Of a DNA stretch of 64,000 bases, positions 16,833 through 25,651 are shown one piece after another; the stretch's first letter is position 1, and every line of letters starts with the position of its first letter. Source of the stretch: Bacillota bacterium (lineage in GTDB: Bacteria > Bacillota > Clostridia > Lachnospirales > Lachnospiraceae); NCBI GenBank assembly GCA_023663285.1, contig JAMPHT010000012.1, forward strand, positions 1 through 64,000, read 5' to 3'. The notes under the pieces were generated by a model that was given only the letters and a program-made list of their open reading frames with translations, was not told the DNA's origin and did not search any database. Position numbers and translations under genes: made by a program.

Positions 16833-17645
16833 ATGATTACCAGCAGTTCCAACAGCAGGGTGAAGCAGGTGGTACAGTGGCAAAAGTCTGCAAAGGAGAG
16901 AGACCAGGCAGGAGTATTTCCGGCAGAGGGCTTTAAAATGTTTGAGGAGGCGCCGGAGGAATTACTGCGGGAGGTCTATCTCTCCCAGGGGGCATATGAA
17001 AGGCTGTGTTCCTTCCCTGCTTTGAAGAGAAAGCTGGAGGATACCGGATATGAACTGGTATCGGAGGATGTCCTTGCCAGGATGTGTGATACCAGAACGC
17101 CCCAGGGAATACTGTTTATAGCCGCCCAGCCCCGATATGAGCCGGAGCAGCTGCTGGATGTGCCGGCGCCGCTTCTGGTGGTGCTGGAGAAGCTGCAGGA
17201 TCCGGGCAACCTGGGAACTATCATACGGACCGGGGAGGGTGCTGGAATAACAGGTGTTATAATGGATAGACAGACGGTTGACCTGTTTAATCCCAAGACG
17301 ATTCGGGCAACCATGGGTTCCGTATTCCGAGTTCCTTTTTTGTATACGGACAGCCTGCAGGAAATGCTTGTCAGGCTGCGGGAGAGAGGGATTCACATCT
17401 ATGCAGCCCATCTGGACGGCAGGAGATATTATGAAAGCTTTTCCTTCTGCGGCGGAACGGCATTCCTGATCGGCAACGAGGGAAACGGTCTCAGCAGAGA
17501 GCTGACGGAGCAGGCGGAAGCAGCCGTAAAGATTCCCATGGAGGGCCGGGTGGAGTCGCTGAATGCGGCGGTGGCGGCGTCCCTGCTGATGTATGAGGCG
17601 CATAGGCAACGCAAGACAGGGCGGAAAGGAAATCTAAGCCTGTAA
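16833..17645 (+). CDS. SpoU/TrmH-family RNA 2'-O-methyltransferase
   Basis: A 270-residue SPOUT-class RNA methyltransferase using SAM. The N-terminal substrate-binding domain (SSSNSRVKQVVQW) precedes the catalytic knot domain. The knot domain has the family motifs LQDPGNLGTIIRTGEGAG (motif 1), IGNEGNGLSRE (motif 2) and VESLNAAVAASLLMYE (motif 3). The layout is that of rRNA/tRNA ribose methylases with a separate L30e-like N-domain; the target nucleotide is unknown. GGGGGAGG precedes the ATG at 16833. Its last codons form the left arm of a large inverted repeat. Confidence 0.92.
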   Translation: MITSSSNSRVKQVVQWQKSAKERDQAGVFPAEGFKMFEEAPEELLREVYLSQGAYERLCSFPALKRKLEDTGYELVSEDVLARMCDTRTPQGILFIAAQPRYEPEQLLDVPAPLLVVLEKLQDPGNLGTIIRTGEGAGITGVIMDRQTVDLFNPKTIRATMGSVFRVPFLYTDSLQEMLVRLRERGIHIYAAHLDGRRYYESFSFCGGTAFLIGNEGNGLSRELTEQAEAAVKIPMEGRVESLNAAVAASLLMYEAHRQRKTGRKGNLSL

Positions 17646-17722
17646 AATACACAGGCAAAGATTTCCTAAGTTCCGCCCGGAAGAATTTCTAAGGCAGATA
17701 GTACTTCTGCCTTAGAAATTCT
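17619..17722. repeat. Two tandem palindromes forming a duplicated hairpin module
   Basis: The first imperfect inverted repeat spans 17619-17678. GGGCGGAA pairs with TTCCGCCC, then AGGAAATCT with AGATTTCCT and GCCTGT with ACAGGC, and the arm overlaps the trmH stop. The second is a perfect 17-bp inverted repeat (17682-17698 with 17706-17722). The sequences after each (TAAGTTCCGCCCGGA and TAAGTCCCGTCTGGA) are alike, suggesting an old duplication. No T-run follows. Confidence 0.8.
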
Positions 17723-17771
17723 AAGTCCCGTCTGGACATAGGTGAGACATAGAATAGAAAGGGAATAAAGA

Positions 17772-18569
17772 ATGAAGATAGGGTTTATTGGTTTGGGAAA
17801 TATGGCGACAGCCATGATAGGAGGAATGTTGGAGAAGGGCTTGACAGAACCTCAAAAAGTTATAGGATCCTCAAAAACAAGTGCAACAGCGGAGAAGATT
17901 AAAGAAAGATTTAACATAACAACGGTTCTTGATAATCGAAAAGTTGCTGAAGAGGCAGATGTGCTTTTTCTTGCTGTGAAGCCTTTGTTTTTCCCGGAAA
18001 TCATTGCTGAGATCAGGGATCACGTAAGGGCGGAGACCTTGATAGTCAGCATTGCGGCGGGCAGGTCCCTTTCTTATATAAAAGAAGCTTTCGGAAGGCC
18101 GGAGCTGAAAATCGTGCGTTGTATGCCTAACACGCCTGCGCTTGTGCTGGAGGGCTGTACCGGGGTATGCGCCGGGGATGAAGTGTCCGAAGAGGATGTG
18201 GAAAAGGTGGTCCGTCTGATGGAGGCATTCGGAAAGGCATATGTGGTTCCCGAAAGGCTGATGGATGCAGTGGTGGGAGTCAGCGGCAGTTCGCCTGCTT
18301 ACGTATTTCTTTTTATTGAAGCTATGGGGGATGCGGCAGTGGCAGCCGGGATGCCGAGGAAACAGGCATATGAATTTGCGGCGCAGTCTGTGCTGGGCAG
18401 CGCAAAAATGGTACTGGAGACGGGAATGCACCCCGGAGAATTGAAGGATATGGTATGTTCGCCGGGAGGAACTACCATTGAGGCGGTAAAAGTATTGGAA
18501 GAAAGGGGATTTCGCGGGACTGTCATGGACGCGGTGGAAGCCTGCGTCGCCAGGTCCAGGAGCTTATAG
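17772..18569 (+). CDS. proC: Pyrroline-5-carboxylate reductase
   Basis: A 265-residue NAD(P)H-dependent enzyme for the last step of proline synthesis. The Rossmann loop IGFIGLGNMATAMIGG starts the protein. FLAVKPLFFPEI, the conserved RCMPNTPALV and the C-terminal GSSPAYVFLFIEA and SPGGTTIEA motifs are all in order and at full length. GAAAGGGAA precedes the ATG. No other proline genes are adjacent. Confidence 0.96.
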   Translation: MKIGFIGLGNMATAMIGGMLEKGLTEPQKVIGSSKTSATAEKIKERFNITTVLDNRKVAEEADVLFLAVKPLFFPEIIAEIRDHVRAETLIVSIAAGRSLSYIKEAFGRPELKIVRCMPNTPALVLEGCTGVCAGDEVSEEDVEKVVRLMEAFGKAYVVPERLMDAVVGVSGSSPAYVFLFIEAMGDAAVAAGMPRKQAYEFAAQSVLGSAKMVLETGMHPGELKDMVCSPGGTTIEAVKVLEERGFRGTVMDAVEACVARSRSL

Positions 18570-18612
18570 ATCAGCGTTTCGGCAGGGATAGTCAATATGT
18601 GATTTCAAAAAC

Positions 18613-18641
18613 TTGACAAATTTTTAAATGTCTGCTATGAT
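18613..18641 (+). promoter_or_regulatory. Strong promoter of the SleB-like hydrolase
   Basis: TTGACA and TATGAT with a 17-bp spacer and a TGC extended -10. It is one of the best promoter matches in the window. Confidence 0.8.
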
Positions 18642-18728
18642 TCCTCTGTAACAAATTTAACAACTTTGTAATAAATTTATTAAGAAAATGGAATACTTCT
18701 TAAAAGATTTGTTTCGGAGGTGAAGAAG

Positions 18729-19808
18729 ATGGCAAAGAGCAGAAAACTGCTTACGGCGGTATTGGGAGTCGTTTTGTCCCTGTCTCTTGCACTGCAGGCG
18801 GATATGGCTGTTTTCGCCGGCGAGGATAAGGAATTGGGCGATATGCGGGGAGGCGTGGCAGCTCTTTTGAATCCCAGTGTTACGGATTCTGCTGCAGTAG
18901 CGGATGCCATGGCAAAGGAGCTGAATCTTGAGTTCTGGCAGGAGGAAGAGGTTGAGAGCAAGCTGGTCATGGCGAATGTGAAAAGCGCGCTGAATGTACG
19001 AAGCGATGCCAATGAAGAAGCGAAAAAGGTCGGAAAGCTATATAAAGACTGCGGGGGAGTGATTCTGGAGCGAAAGGACGGATGGACGAAGCTGCAGTCG
19101 GGAAACATCATCGGATGGGCGTCCGACGAATATCTCCTGTTCGGAGATGAAGCAAGATCTCTCGCCAATGATGTGGGGAAGATGATCGCAACCATCAACA
19201 CGGAGACGCTCCGTGTGAGAAAGGAACCCAGCACCGAAGCAGAAATATACGGACTGCTTCCCAAGGGCGAAATCGTGGAAGTGCTGGGAAACGATGAGGA
19301 GACCGGCTGGATATGTATCGATTATAACGGAGAGGACGGCTATGTTTCCTCGGAGTACGTGGAACTGGATTTCCTGATCGACGCTGGAGAGACCGTTGCG
19401 GAGATCAAGGCCAGGGAAGAGGCGGAGCGGGAAGCAAAGCGTCATGTCAATTACGGGGAATATACGACGGATGCGGATACGCTGCTGCTGCTGGCAGCTC
19501 TGATCCAGTGTGAGGCGGGCGGCGAGCCCTATGAAGGCCAGGTTGCGGTGGGCGCAGTGGTCATGAACCGAGTGAGGAGCCCGGCATATCCTGACAGTAT
19601 CCACGGCGTGATCTATGCTTCCGGCCAGTTTACGCCTGCCATGAGCGGCAAGGTGAACAGGGTGTATGAGTCCGGCCGTATCTATGAAAGCTGCATCCGG
19701 GCTGCGGAGGAGGCCCTGTCCGGTGTGTCCAATGTGGGGGATCTGACCCACTTCCGCCGTGTCAACGGACGTGAGGGACTGGTGATCGGCCATCATGTAT
19801 TCTATTGA
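18729..19808 (+). CDS. Secreted SleB-like cell-wall hydrolase with two SH3-type repeats
   Basis: A 359-residue exported protein. A signal peptide (KSRKLLTAVLGVVLSLSLAL) ends near residue 32. Two bacterial SH3-like repeats follow (about 75-135, ALNVRSDANEEAKKVG; about 150-215, TLRVRKEPSTEAEIYG). A short basic-acidic helix and a C-terminal hydrolase-2/SleB domain (from about 247) complete it, with the QCEAGGEPYEGQVAVG motif holding the likely catalytic Glu. SleB relatives are lytic transglycosylases acting on spore cortex or vegetative wall. The constitutive-looking promoter suggests vegetative use. The ATG at 18729 sits eight bases after GGAGG. Confidence 0.92.
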   Translation: MAKSRKLLTAVLGVVLSLSLALQADMAVFAGEDKELGDMRGGVAALLNPSVTDSAAVADAMAKELNLEFWQEEEVESKLVMANVKSALNVRSDANEEAKKVGKLYKDCGGVILERKDGWTKLQSGNIIGWASDEYLLFGDEARSLANDVGKMIATINTETLRVRKEPSTEAEIYGLLPKGEIVEVLGNDEETGWICIDYNGEDGYVSSEYVELDFLIDAGETVAEIKAREEAEREAKRHVNYGEYTTDADTLLLLAALIQCEAGGEPYEGQVAVGAVVMNRVRSPAYPDSIHGVIYASGQFTPAMSGKVNRVYESGRIYESCIRAAEEALSGVSNVGDLTHFRRVNGREGLVIGHHVFY

Positions 19809-19842
19809 GCGGATTGGAAATTTAAGGTGACTTTTTTGAAGG

Positions 19843-19877
19843 GCGGCGCCGTGAACCACAACGGCGCCGCTCATTTT
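19843..19877 (+). terminator. Intrinsic terminator of the SleB-like gene
   Basis: A perfect 10-bp GC-rich stem (GCGGCGCCGT with ACGGCGCCGC) followed by TCATTTT. Confidence 0.75.
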
Positions 19878-19967
19878 GAACTGCGATCCGCACTTACACA
19901 GTTCATATCCCTGCCGTTAGCAACGGTTTTTGCACTTCGATTTTAAATATCGTGGATGGAAAAGAGA

Positions 19968-19996
19968 TTGCTCCCGAAGTAAATTTGTGATATGAT
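19968..19996 (+). promoter_or_regulatory. Promoter of the nfeD-SPFH pair
   Basis: TTGCTC and TATGAT with a 17-bp spacer and a TGA extended -10. Confidence 0.7.
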
Positions 19997-20024
19997 GGCT
20001 ATATCAAATGAAGGGAGTGACGAA

Positions 20025-20570
20025 ATGGACAAGATGATAATTATTTGGCTTGTGGTATTGATCGTTGCGATTGTTATCGAAGTGCCGACCATGGGATTGA
20101 CGTCGATCTGGTTTGCAGGCGGAGCGCTGGTGGCGATTCTGGCGGCGCTGTTGAATGCGCCGATCTGGCTCCAGGTGATCCTGTTTCTTGTGGTTTCCCT
20201 GTTCCTGCTGTTCTTTACAAGGCCCATTGCAGTGAAATACTTCAATAAGGACCGTGTGAGGACCAATGTAGAGAGTCTGGTGGGACGGCAGGCTATTGTT
20301 ACCGGAGAGATAGACAATCTGCAGGGTATCGGCCAGATTGCTGTAGGCGGTCAGGAGTGGAGTGCCAGGAGTCTTGACGATAGGCAGAGGATCCCGGTGG
20401 GAAGTGTAGTGAACGTGGTCTCCATCAGCGGTGTGAAGCTGATCGTACGGCAGGATGAGCAGATGAAGGACAAAGGCCCTGCGCCGTCGCCTGTTCCGGA
20501 GCCTATGAGCGTTTCACAGATGGAAGAGCTGGAAGCAAGAGAGATGGAGTCCCCAAAGCCGGAGCAGTGA
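20025..20570 (+). CDS. NfeD-family membrane protein
   Basis: A 181-residue integral membrane protein. Three hydrophobic segments fill residues 4-70 (IIIWLVVLIVAIVIEV, a Gly-rich loop, and LQVILFLVVSLFLLFF). A soluble OB-fold-like NfeD C-domain with VGRQAIVTGEIDN follows, then a Pro-rich tail. NfeD proteins pair with SPFH/stomatin proteins in membrane microdomains, and here the next gene is exactly such a partner. The ATG at 20025 follows GAAGGGAG and is the first start compatible with the promoter. Confidence 0.92.
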   Translation: MDKMIIIWLVVLIVAIVIEVPTMGLTSIWFAGGALVAILAALLNAPIWLQVILFLVVSLFLLFFTRPIAVKYFNKDRVRTNVESLVGRQAIVTGEIDNLQGIGQIAVGGQEWSARSLDDRQRIPVGSVVNVVSISGVKLIVRQDEQMKDKGPAPSPVPEPMSVSQMEELEAREMESPKPEQ

Positions 20571-20638
20571 CTGTCCGGAAGCTGGGATGACATAAATCAA
20601 TGTGGGTACTGTCACATACAGTACAGAAAGAGGTCAAT

Positions 20639-21559
20639 ATGTTAATAGGGGTAATTGTCGCATTGATCGTCATAATACTGGCGATCCTGGTGTCCTGTCT
20701 GAAGGTAGTGCCTCAGGCGCAGGCATACATTATCGAGCGTCTGGGCGCTTATCAGGGAACTTGGTCTGTTGGTTTCCATGTAAGGATGCCCTTTTTGGAT
20801 AAGATCGCGAGGAAGGTCAACCTGAAGGAGCAGGTAGCTGATTTCCCGCCCCAGCCGGTTATCACCAAGGATAACGTTACCATGAGGATCGACACGGTGG
20901 TATTTTATCAGATCACCGATCCCAAGCTGTTTACCTATGGCGTTGAGAATCCTATGATGGCTATTGAGAACCTGACGGCCACCACGCTGCGTAACATCAT
21001 CGGTGATCTGGAACTGGATCAGACGCTGACCAGCCGCGAGACCATCAATACGAAGATGCGGGCGGCTCTGGATATGGCTACCGACCCCTGGGGCATCAAG
21101 GTGAACCGTGTAGAGCTGAAGAACATTATCCCTCCTGCGGAGATCCAGAATGCCATGGAGAAGCAGATGAAGGCAGAGCGTGAGAGACGTGAAGCCGTGA
21201 CCAGGGCAGAGGGTGAGAAGAAAGCCAGCATACTGGTGGCGGAAGGTGAAAAGGAATCTGCGATCCTGCGGGCAGAGGCTGAAAAGCAGTCCGCGATTCT
21301 CCGTGCAGAGGCACAGAAGGAAAAGATGATCCGCGAGGCGGAAGGTGAGGCAGAGGCGATTCTCAAGGTGCAGCAGGCTAACGCTGACGGTATCAAGATG
21401 CTGAAGGAGGCAGGCGCTGACGATGCAGTGCTGAAAATCAAGAGCCTGGAGGCATTTGAGAAGGTTGCAGACGGTAAGGCAAATACCATTCTCCTTCCCG
21501 CGGAGCTTCAGGGCATAGCAAGCCTTGCCACGGCATGGAAAGAGGCAGGCAGGAACTAA
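20639..21559 (+). CDS. SPFH/stomatin-like (paraslipin) protein
   Basis: A 306-residue membrane-anchored band-7 protein. One N-terminal transmembrane helix ([16 protein letters not shown]) is followed by the SPFH domain ([14 protein letters not shown] to about residue 190). A charged coiled coil follows, containing repeated [16 protein letters not shown] blocks typical of paraslipin/QmcA proteins that form large oligomeric rings. It lies 68 bp after nfeD, and the two probably form one unit acting in membrane organisation. The ATG at 20639 has AGAGGT upstream. Confidence 0.94.
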   Translation: MLIGVIVALIVIILAILVSCLKVVPQAQAYIIERLGAYQGTWSVGFHVRMPFLDKIARKVNLKEQVADFPPQPVITKDNVTMRIDTVVFYQITDPKLFTYGVENPMMAIENLTATTLRNIIGDLELDQTLTSRETINTKMRAALDMATDPWGIKVNRVELKNIIPPAEIQNAMEKQMKAERERREAVTRAEGEKKASILVAEGEKESAILRAEAEKQSAILRAEAQKEKMIREAEGEAEAILKVQQANADGIKMLKEAGADDAVLKIKSLEAFEKVADGKANTILLPAELQGIASLATAWKEAGRN

Positions 21560-21590
21560 AGCCCAGGCTGACAGTATGGCTGAATCAGAA

Positions 21591-21621
21591 AACCGCTTCC
21601 CCTTGTGGGAATCGGTTTTTT
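21591..21621 (+). terminator. Terminator of the nfeD-SPFH unit
   Basis: An 11-bp stem with one mismatch (AACCGCTTCCC with GGGAATCGGTT) followed by six T. It overlaps the argF promoter. Confidence 0.7.
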
Positions 21622-21631
21622 GTGTTATTAT
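21603..21631 (+). promoter_or_regulatory. Promoter of the argF-birA operon
   Basis: TTGTGG and TATTAT with a 17-bp spacer and a TGT extended -10, embedded in the preceding terminator. Confidence 0.55.
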
Positions 21632-21662
21632 GCTGACAAAGCAGGAAAGGCAGGAGGAAAGT

Positions 21663-22649
21663 ATGAATCTAAAAGGACGGGATTTTTTGAAGCTGCTGGA
21701 TCATACGCAGGAGGAAATTGTTTACCTGATAGATTTGGCGGCTGAATTAAAGGATAAAAAGAAAAAAGGGATTCCTGTGGACACTCTCAGGGGAAAGAAC
21801 GTTGCGCTGATATTTGAAAAGACCAGTACGCGGACCAGGTGTGCCTTTGAGGTGGCGGCCCATGATCTGGGGATGGGGACCACCTATCTGGACCCTGCGG
21901 GCTCTCAGATCGGCAAAAAGGAAAGTATTGCGGATACGGCAAGGGTCCTGGCGGGAATGTTTGAAGGAATCGAATACCGGGGCTTCGGACAGGATATTGT
22001 GGAAGAGCTGGCAGCACATTCAAAGGTGCCGGTATGGAACGGGCTGACAAATGAGTTTCATCCAACCCAGATGCTGGCTGACCTTTTGACCATCCGGGAA
22101 CACTTTGGACGCCTTCAGGGAATCAGACTCACTTATATGGGAGACGCCCGCTATAATATGGGGAATTCCCTGATGGTGGCCTGCGCTAAAATGGGAATGC
22201 ACTTTACTGCCTGTACTACGGCGAAGTACTTCCCCGACAGCGGGCTGGTGGAAAAATGTCGGGAGCTTGCAGCCCAGAGCGGCGGAAGTATCACGCTGAC
22301 CGAGGACGTAGAGGCAGGAACAAAAAATACAGATGTTATTTATACGGATGTATGGGTTTCCATGGGAGAACCTGAAGAAATATGGGAAGAGAGGATCAGG
22401 GATCTGTCTCCCTATCAGGTGAATAAGACAGTGATGGAATATGCGGGGGAAAATGCCGTCTTTATGCACTGTCTGCCTGCATTTCACGATCTTAAGACCA
22501 CGGTTGGGGCCCGGATGGGAGAGCGTTTCGGTATCACGGAGATGGAAGTGACCGATGAGGTATTTGAATCGGACCAGTCGCTGGTGTTTGAGGAGGCGGA
22601 GAACCGTATGCATACCATAAAGGCAGTTATGTATGCAACGCTATGCTGA
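21663..22649 (+). CDS. argF: Ornithine carbamoyltransferase
   Basis: A 328-residue enzyme joining carbamoyl phosphate to ornithine to form citrulline (arginine biosynthesis, or catabolism in reverse). The carbamoyl-phosphate loop [14 protein letters not shown] (about residue 55), the [11 protein letters not shown] motif and the ornithine-loop HCLPAFHD (about 268) are intact. The ATG at 21663 is chosen because AGGAGG lies just upstream; longer frames run into the terminator hairpin. No other arginine genes are nearby, so the biosynthetic or catabolic role cannot be decided from context. It overlaps birA by seven bases. Confidence 0.96.
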   Translation: MNLKGRDFLKLLDHTQEEIVYLIDLAAELKDKKKKGIPVDTLRGKNVALIFEKTSTRTRCAFEVAAHDLGMGTTYLDPAGSQIGKKESIADTARVLAGMFEGIEYRGFGQDIVEELAAHSKVPVWNGLTNEFHPTQMLADLLTIREHFGRLQGIRLTYMGDARYNMGNSLMVACAKMGMHFTACTTAKYFPDSGLVEKCRELAAQSGGSITLTEDVEAGTKNTDVIYTDVWVSMGEPEEIWEERIRDLSPYQVNKTVMEYAGENAVFMHCLPAFHDLKTTVGARMGERFGITEMEVTDEVFESDQSLVFEEAENRMHTIKAVMYATLC

Positions 22650-23461
22650 CGGCGGTTGAAGCCCTGGACAAGCCAAAGCTGGAGGCCGCGATAGATACGG
22701 AATGGGCAGGAAAAAACGTATGTTATTTTAATGAGCTGGATTCCACCAATCTCAGGGCAAAGCTGGAGGCGGAGGACGGAGCGCCGGAGGGGACTCTGGT
22801 GGTAGCGGATATGCAGACCGCCGGCCGCGGGCGGCAGGGCAGAAGCTGGAACAGCCCCGGCGGGACCAATGTTTATTTTACACTGATCTTAAAGCCCGCC
22901 TATGAGCCGGACCGGGCGTCCATGGTGACGTTGGTGATGGCTCTTGCCGTAGCTGAAGGGATCTGTAATACCTGTGGCCTGGCGACGGAGATCAAATGGC
23001 CCAATGACGTGATAGTGAACGGGAGAAAGGTCTGCGGCATATTGACAGAAATGAGCGCGGAGCAGGGCGCTATCCGGTATGTGGTGATCGGCGTGGGAGT
23101 CAACGTGGGTCTGCAGAAATTTCCGCCTAAGATAGCGGCTGTTGCCACCGATCTTCAGGCGGAATGCGGCAGAGAGGTGTCGCGAAGCACCCTGATAGCG
23201 AATATTATGAAGGTATTTGAAAAATACTATGAAAGCTTTCGGCGGAAAGGAGACCTTTCCGGTATACTGGACAGGTATAACAGCCTGCTGGTGAACAGGG
23301 ACAGAGAAGTGAGGGTCCTGGATCCGAAAGGGGAATTCCGGGGGATCGCCAGAGGAATCAACCGGCGGGGAGAGCTTCTTGTGGAGCGTGAGGATGGCAG
23401 CACGCAGGAGATATATGCCGGAGAGGTGTCAGTGAGAGGCATTTACGGGTATGCAGTGTGA
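22643..23461 (+). CDS. birA: Biotin--[acetyl-CoA-carboxylase] ligase
   Basis: A 272-residue class I biotin protein ligase. [10 protein letters not shown] and the biotinyl-AMP loop [12 protein letters not shown] (about residues 56-67) are followed by [10 protein letters not shown] and a C-terminal SH3-like domain. It starts directly with the catalytic domain after about 25 residues, so it lacks the N-terminal helix-turn-helix of bifunctional BirA repressors and should not bind DNA. It attaches biotin to carboxylase carrier domains. It is translationally coupled to argF (ATGCTGA overlap). Confidence 0.94.
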   Translation: MLTAVEALDKPKLEAAIDTEWAGKNVCYFNELDSTNLRAKLEAEDGAPEGTLVVADMQTAGRGRQGRSWNSPGGTNVYFTLILKPAYEPDRASMVTLVMALAVAEGICNTCGLATEIKWPNDVIVNGRKVCGILTEMSAEQGAIRYVVIGVGVNVGLQKFPPKIAAVATDLQAECGREVSRSTLIANIMKVFEKYYESFRRKGDLSGILDRYNSLLVNRDREVRVLDPKGEFRGIARGINRRGELLVEREDGSTQEIYAGEVSVRGIYGYAV

Positions 23462-23525
23462 TATGCGGCATATCAGTATGTAACCCCCCCTGTAAGGAGG
23501 TATAGAAATAGAAACGAATAGGACA

Positions 23526-23879
23526 GTGCTCTGCGGAGCCAACGCATATGAGAAGAAGTACTATTTTAACAGCCGGTTCGACGGGATACCGGAGTCCATT
23601 AAGGAAGAACTGCACATTATCTGCGTCCTGTTTACGGAGGAGGTGGGAGGTGTGTTCACCATTGCCTTTGAAAAGGACGGAAATGTGATTCTGGAGACGG
23701 AGGCGGAGGAAAGCGATATCTATTACGACGAGGTGGGCAGCGGCCTGTTGGTGGGAGAGGTGCGCAGGAACAGGCAGGAGCTTTTTGAATCCCTGCGCCT
23801 TTACTATAAGGTATTTGTTTTGAAAGAGCCGGTAGAGGAATTATTAAATGAGGATTCAACAAATGATTCTAGTGATTGA
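23526..23879 (+). CDS. Small conserved-looking hypothetical protein (DUF6145-like), possible AUA start
   Basis: A 117-residue acidic cytoplasmic protein with no membrane segment. Landmarks are [14 protein letters not shown], an [13 protein letters not shown] strand, and a helix [18 protein letters not shown] recall similar short proteins in Lachnospiraceae but know no function. The first standard start is GTG 23526, with no good RBS. A strong AAGGAGG at 23494-23500 is instead ideally spaced for an in-frame ATA at 23508, which would add six residues (I/M-E-T-N-R-T). It lies between birA and coaX, and its end overlaps the coaX start region. Confidence 0.78.
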   Translation: MLCGANAYEKKYYFNSRFDGIPESIKEELHIICVLFTEEVGGVFTIAFEKDGNVILETEAEESDIYYDEVGSGLLVGEVRRNRQELFESLRLYYKVFVLKEPVEELLNEDSTNDSSD

Positions 23880-24645
23880 TGTGGGAAATACAAATATGAC
23901 GCTGGGGGTCTATCAGGGGGAGGCGCTGAAGGCTACTTTCCGTATGATGACAAAGACCCCCAGGACGTCGGACGAGTACGGGGTGTTTATCACCCAGCTT
24001 TTGCGGAATAAGGGAATCGAGGCGACGGAGCTGGAAGGCTCCATTGTGGCAAGCGTGGTGCCGGATGTGATGCATTCCCTGATGGGAGCGCTGGTTCGTT
24101 ATACGGGTACAAAGCCGGTGAATGTGGGTCCCGGAATCAGGACAGGCATACGAATCGTCACGGAGGAGCCCAGAGCCATCGGCGCGGACAGGATCGTGGA
24201 CGCGGTAGCAGCGTATGAGAAATACGGAGGTCCGGTGCTGGTGCTGGACTTCGGCACAGCCACTACCTATGACCTGATCACGGAGAAGGGAGAGTTTACT
24301 GCAGGCATCACTGCGCCCGGCATCCGTATCAGCTCCGAGGCGCTGTGGACCCAGGCTGCCAAGCTGCCCAATATTGAGATCCGGAAACCGAAGTCTATCC
24401 TTGCCCAGGAGACCATTACCAGTATGCAGGCAGGGCTGGTTTACGGGCAGATCGGGCAGACGGAGTACATTATCAAAAAGGTGAAGGAAGAGAGCGGGCT
24501 TCATGATTTGAAGGTGGTTGCCACCGGAGGTCTGGGCAGGCTCATTGCCGACGAGACGAAAGCCATTGACATCTACGACAGTTCCCTGACTTTGGACGGA
24601 CTGCGGATCATCTATGAAAAGAACCGCAGGGGGCAGGGACAATGA
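23863..24645 (+). CDS. coaX: Type III pantothenate kinase
   Basis: A 260-residue ASKHA-fold kinase phosphorylating pantothenate, the first step of coenzyme A synthesis. It starts [15 protein letters not shown], followed by [20 protein letters not shown] and the [11 protein letters not shown] motif. CoaX enzymes are not feedback-inhibited by CoA and need a monovalent cation. The ATG at 23863 gives the canonical N-terminus; ATG 23848 would add five residues and also has a GAGGA nearby. It overlaps the end of the preceding small gene and shares ATGA with dusB, indicating one operon. Confidence 0.95.
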   Translation: MILVIDVGNTNMTLGVYQGEALKATFRMMTKTPRTSDEYGVFITQLLRNKGIEATELEGSIVASVVPDVMHSLMGALVRYTGTKPVNVGPGIRTGIRIVTEEPRAIGADRIVDAVAAYEKYGGPVLVLDFGTATTYDLITEKGEFTAGITAPGIRISSEALWTQAAKLPNIEIRKPKSILAQETITSMQAGLVYGQIGQTEYIIKKVKEESGLHDLKVVATGGLGRLIADETKAIDIYDSSLTLDGLRIIYEKNRRGQGQ

Positions 24646-25610
24646 GCAGACTGACCATCGGCGGCGTGACCCTGGACAATAATGTGATCCTGGCGCCTAT
24701 GGCGGGGGTGACAGACCTGCCCTTCCGGCTTCTGTGCAGGGAGTTGGGGGCCGGGATGGTGTGTATGGAGATGGTCAGCGCCAAGGCTATCTATTATAAT
24801 AATAAGAATACAGAGGAGCTTCTGGAGGTGCATCCGAAAGAGTGTCCCGTCTCTCTGCAGCTTTTCGGCTCGGATCCGGAAATTGTGGCACAGATGGCGG
24901 CGCGGATCGAGGAGCGCCCTTTTTCTGTCCTGGACTTTAATATGGGCTGTCCCGTTCCCAAGGTGGTAAATAACGGGGAGGGCTCCGCCCTGATGAAAGA
25001 TCCCGGACTGGCGGAAAAGCTGCTGGCGGCGCTGGTCAAGGCGGTGAAAAAGCCGGTCACTGTGAAGATCCGTAAAGGCTTTGACGACAGCTGCATAAAC
25101 GCGGTGGAGATAGCCAGAATTGCGGAGAGCTGCGGCGTGGCTGCGGTAGCGGTGCATGGGCGGACCAGAGCCCAGTATTACAGCGGCAGGGCGGACTGGG
25201 ATATCATCAGACAGGTGAAAGAGGCGGTAAAGATACCGGTCATCGGAAACGGCGACGTTGACAGCCCCCAGGCGGCAAAGGCAATGCTGGAAGCAACCGG
25301 CTGCGACGGCGTCATGATCGGACGGGCAGCCCAGGGAAATCCATGGATCTTCCGGGAGACGGTGCGCTTCCTGGAGGACGGAAGCCTTACCCTTAAGCCG
25401 GACAGGGAAGAGAAAAAAGAGCTGATCCTGCGTCATGCAGAGCTGCAAAGGCAGATCAAAGGAGAGTATACTGCCGTGCGCCAGATGCGGAAGCACCTGG
25501 CCTGGTATACGTCGGGGATGCCCCATTCCGCCAGATTCCGGGGCATGATCAATTCCATAGAGACCTTTGGGGAGCTGCAGGCGGGGGTGGAAGAGATCTT
25601 CGGCTCGTAG
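24642..25610 (+). CDS. dusB: tRNA-dihydrouridine synthase
   Basis: A 322-residue FMN TIM-barrel enzyme reducing uridines in tRNA D-loops. [21 protein letters not shown] opens the barrel, split here as APMAGVTD and [20 protein letters not shown] holds the catalytic Cys at about residue 103. [15 protein letters not shown] and the phosphate-binding IGNGDV and GRAAQGNPW follow, then the C-terminal helical domain. It is coupled to coaX through an ATGA overlap. The gene pair with greA/lysS downstream is a familiar Firmicutes neighbourhood. Confidence 0.94.
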   Translation: MSRLTIGGVTLDNNVILAPMAGVTDLPFRLLCRELGAGMVCMEMVSAKAIYYNNKNTEELLEVHPKECPVSLQLFGSDPEIVAQMAARIEERPFSVLDFNMGCPVPKVVNNGEGSALMKDPGLAEKLLAALVKAVKKPVTVKIRKGFDDSCINAVEIARIAESCGVAAVAVHGRTRAQYYSGRADWDIIRQVKEAVKIPVIGNGDVDSPQAAKAMLEATGCDGVMIGRAAQGNPWIFRETVRFLEDGSLTLKPDREEKKELILRHAELQRQIKGEYTAVRQMRKHLAWYTSGMPHSARFRGMINSIETFGELQAGVEEIFGS

Positions 25611-25651
25611 TTTTCTGCATAGTATGCAAAGCTGTGTCATATATTTTAGGC

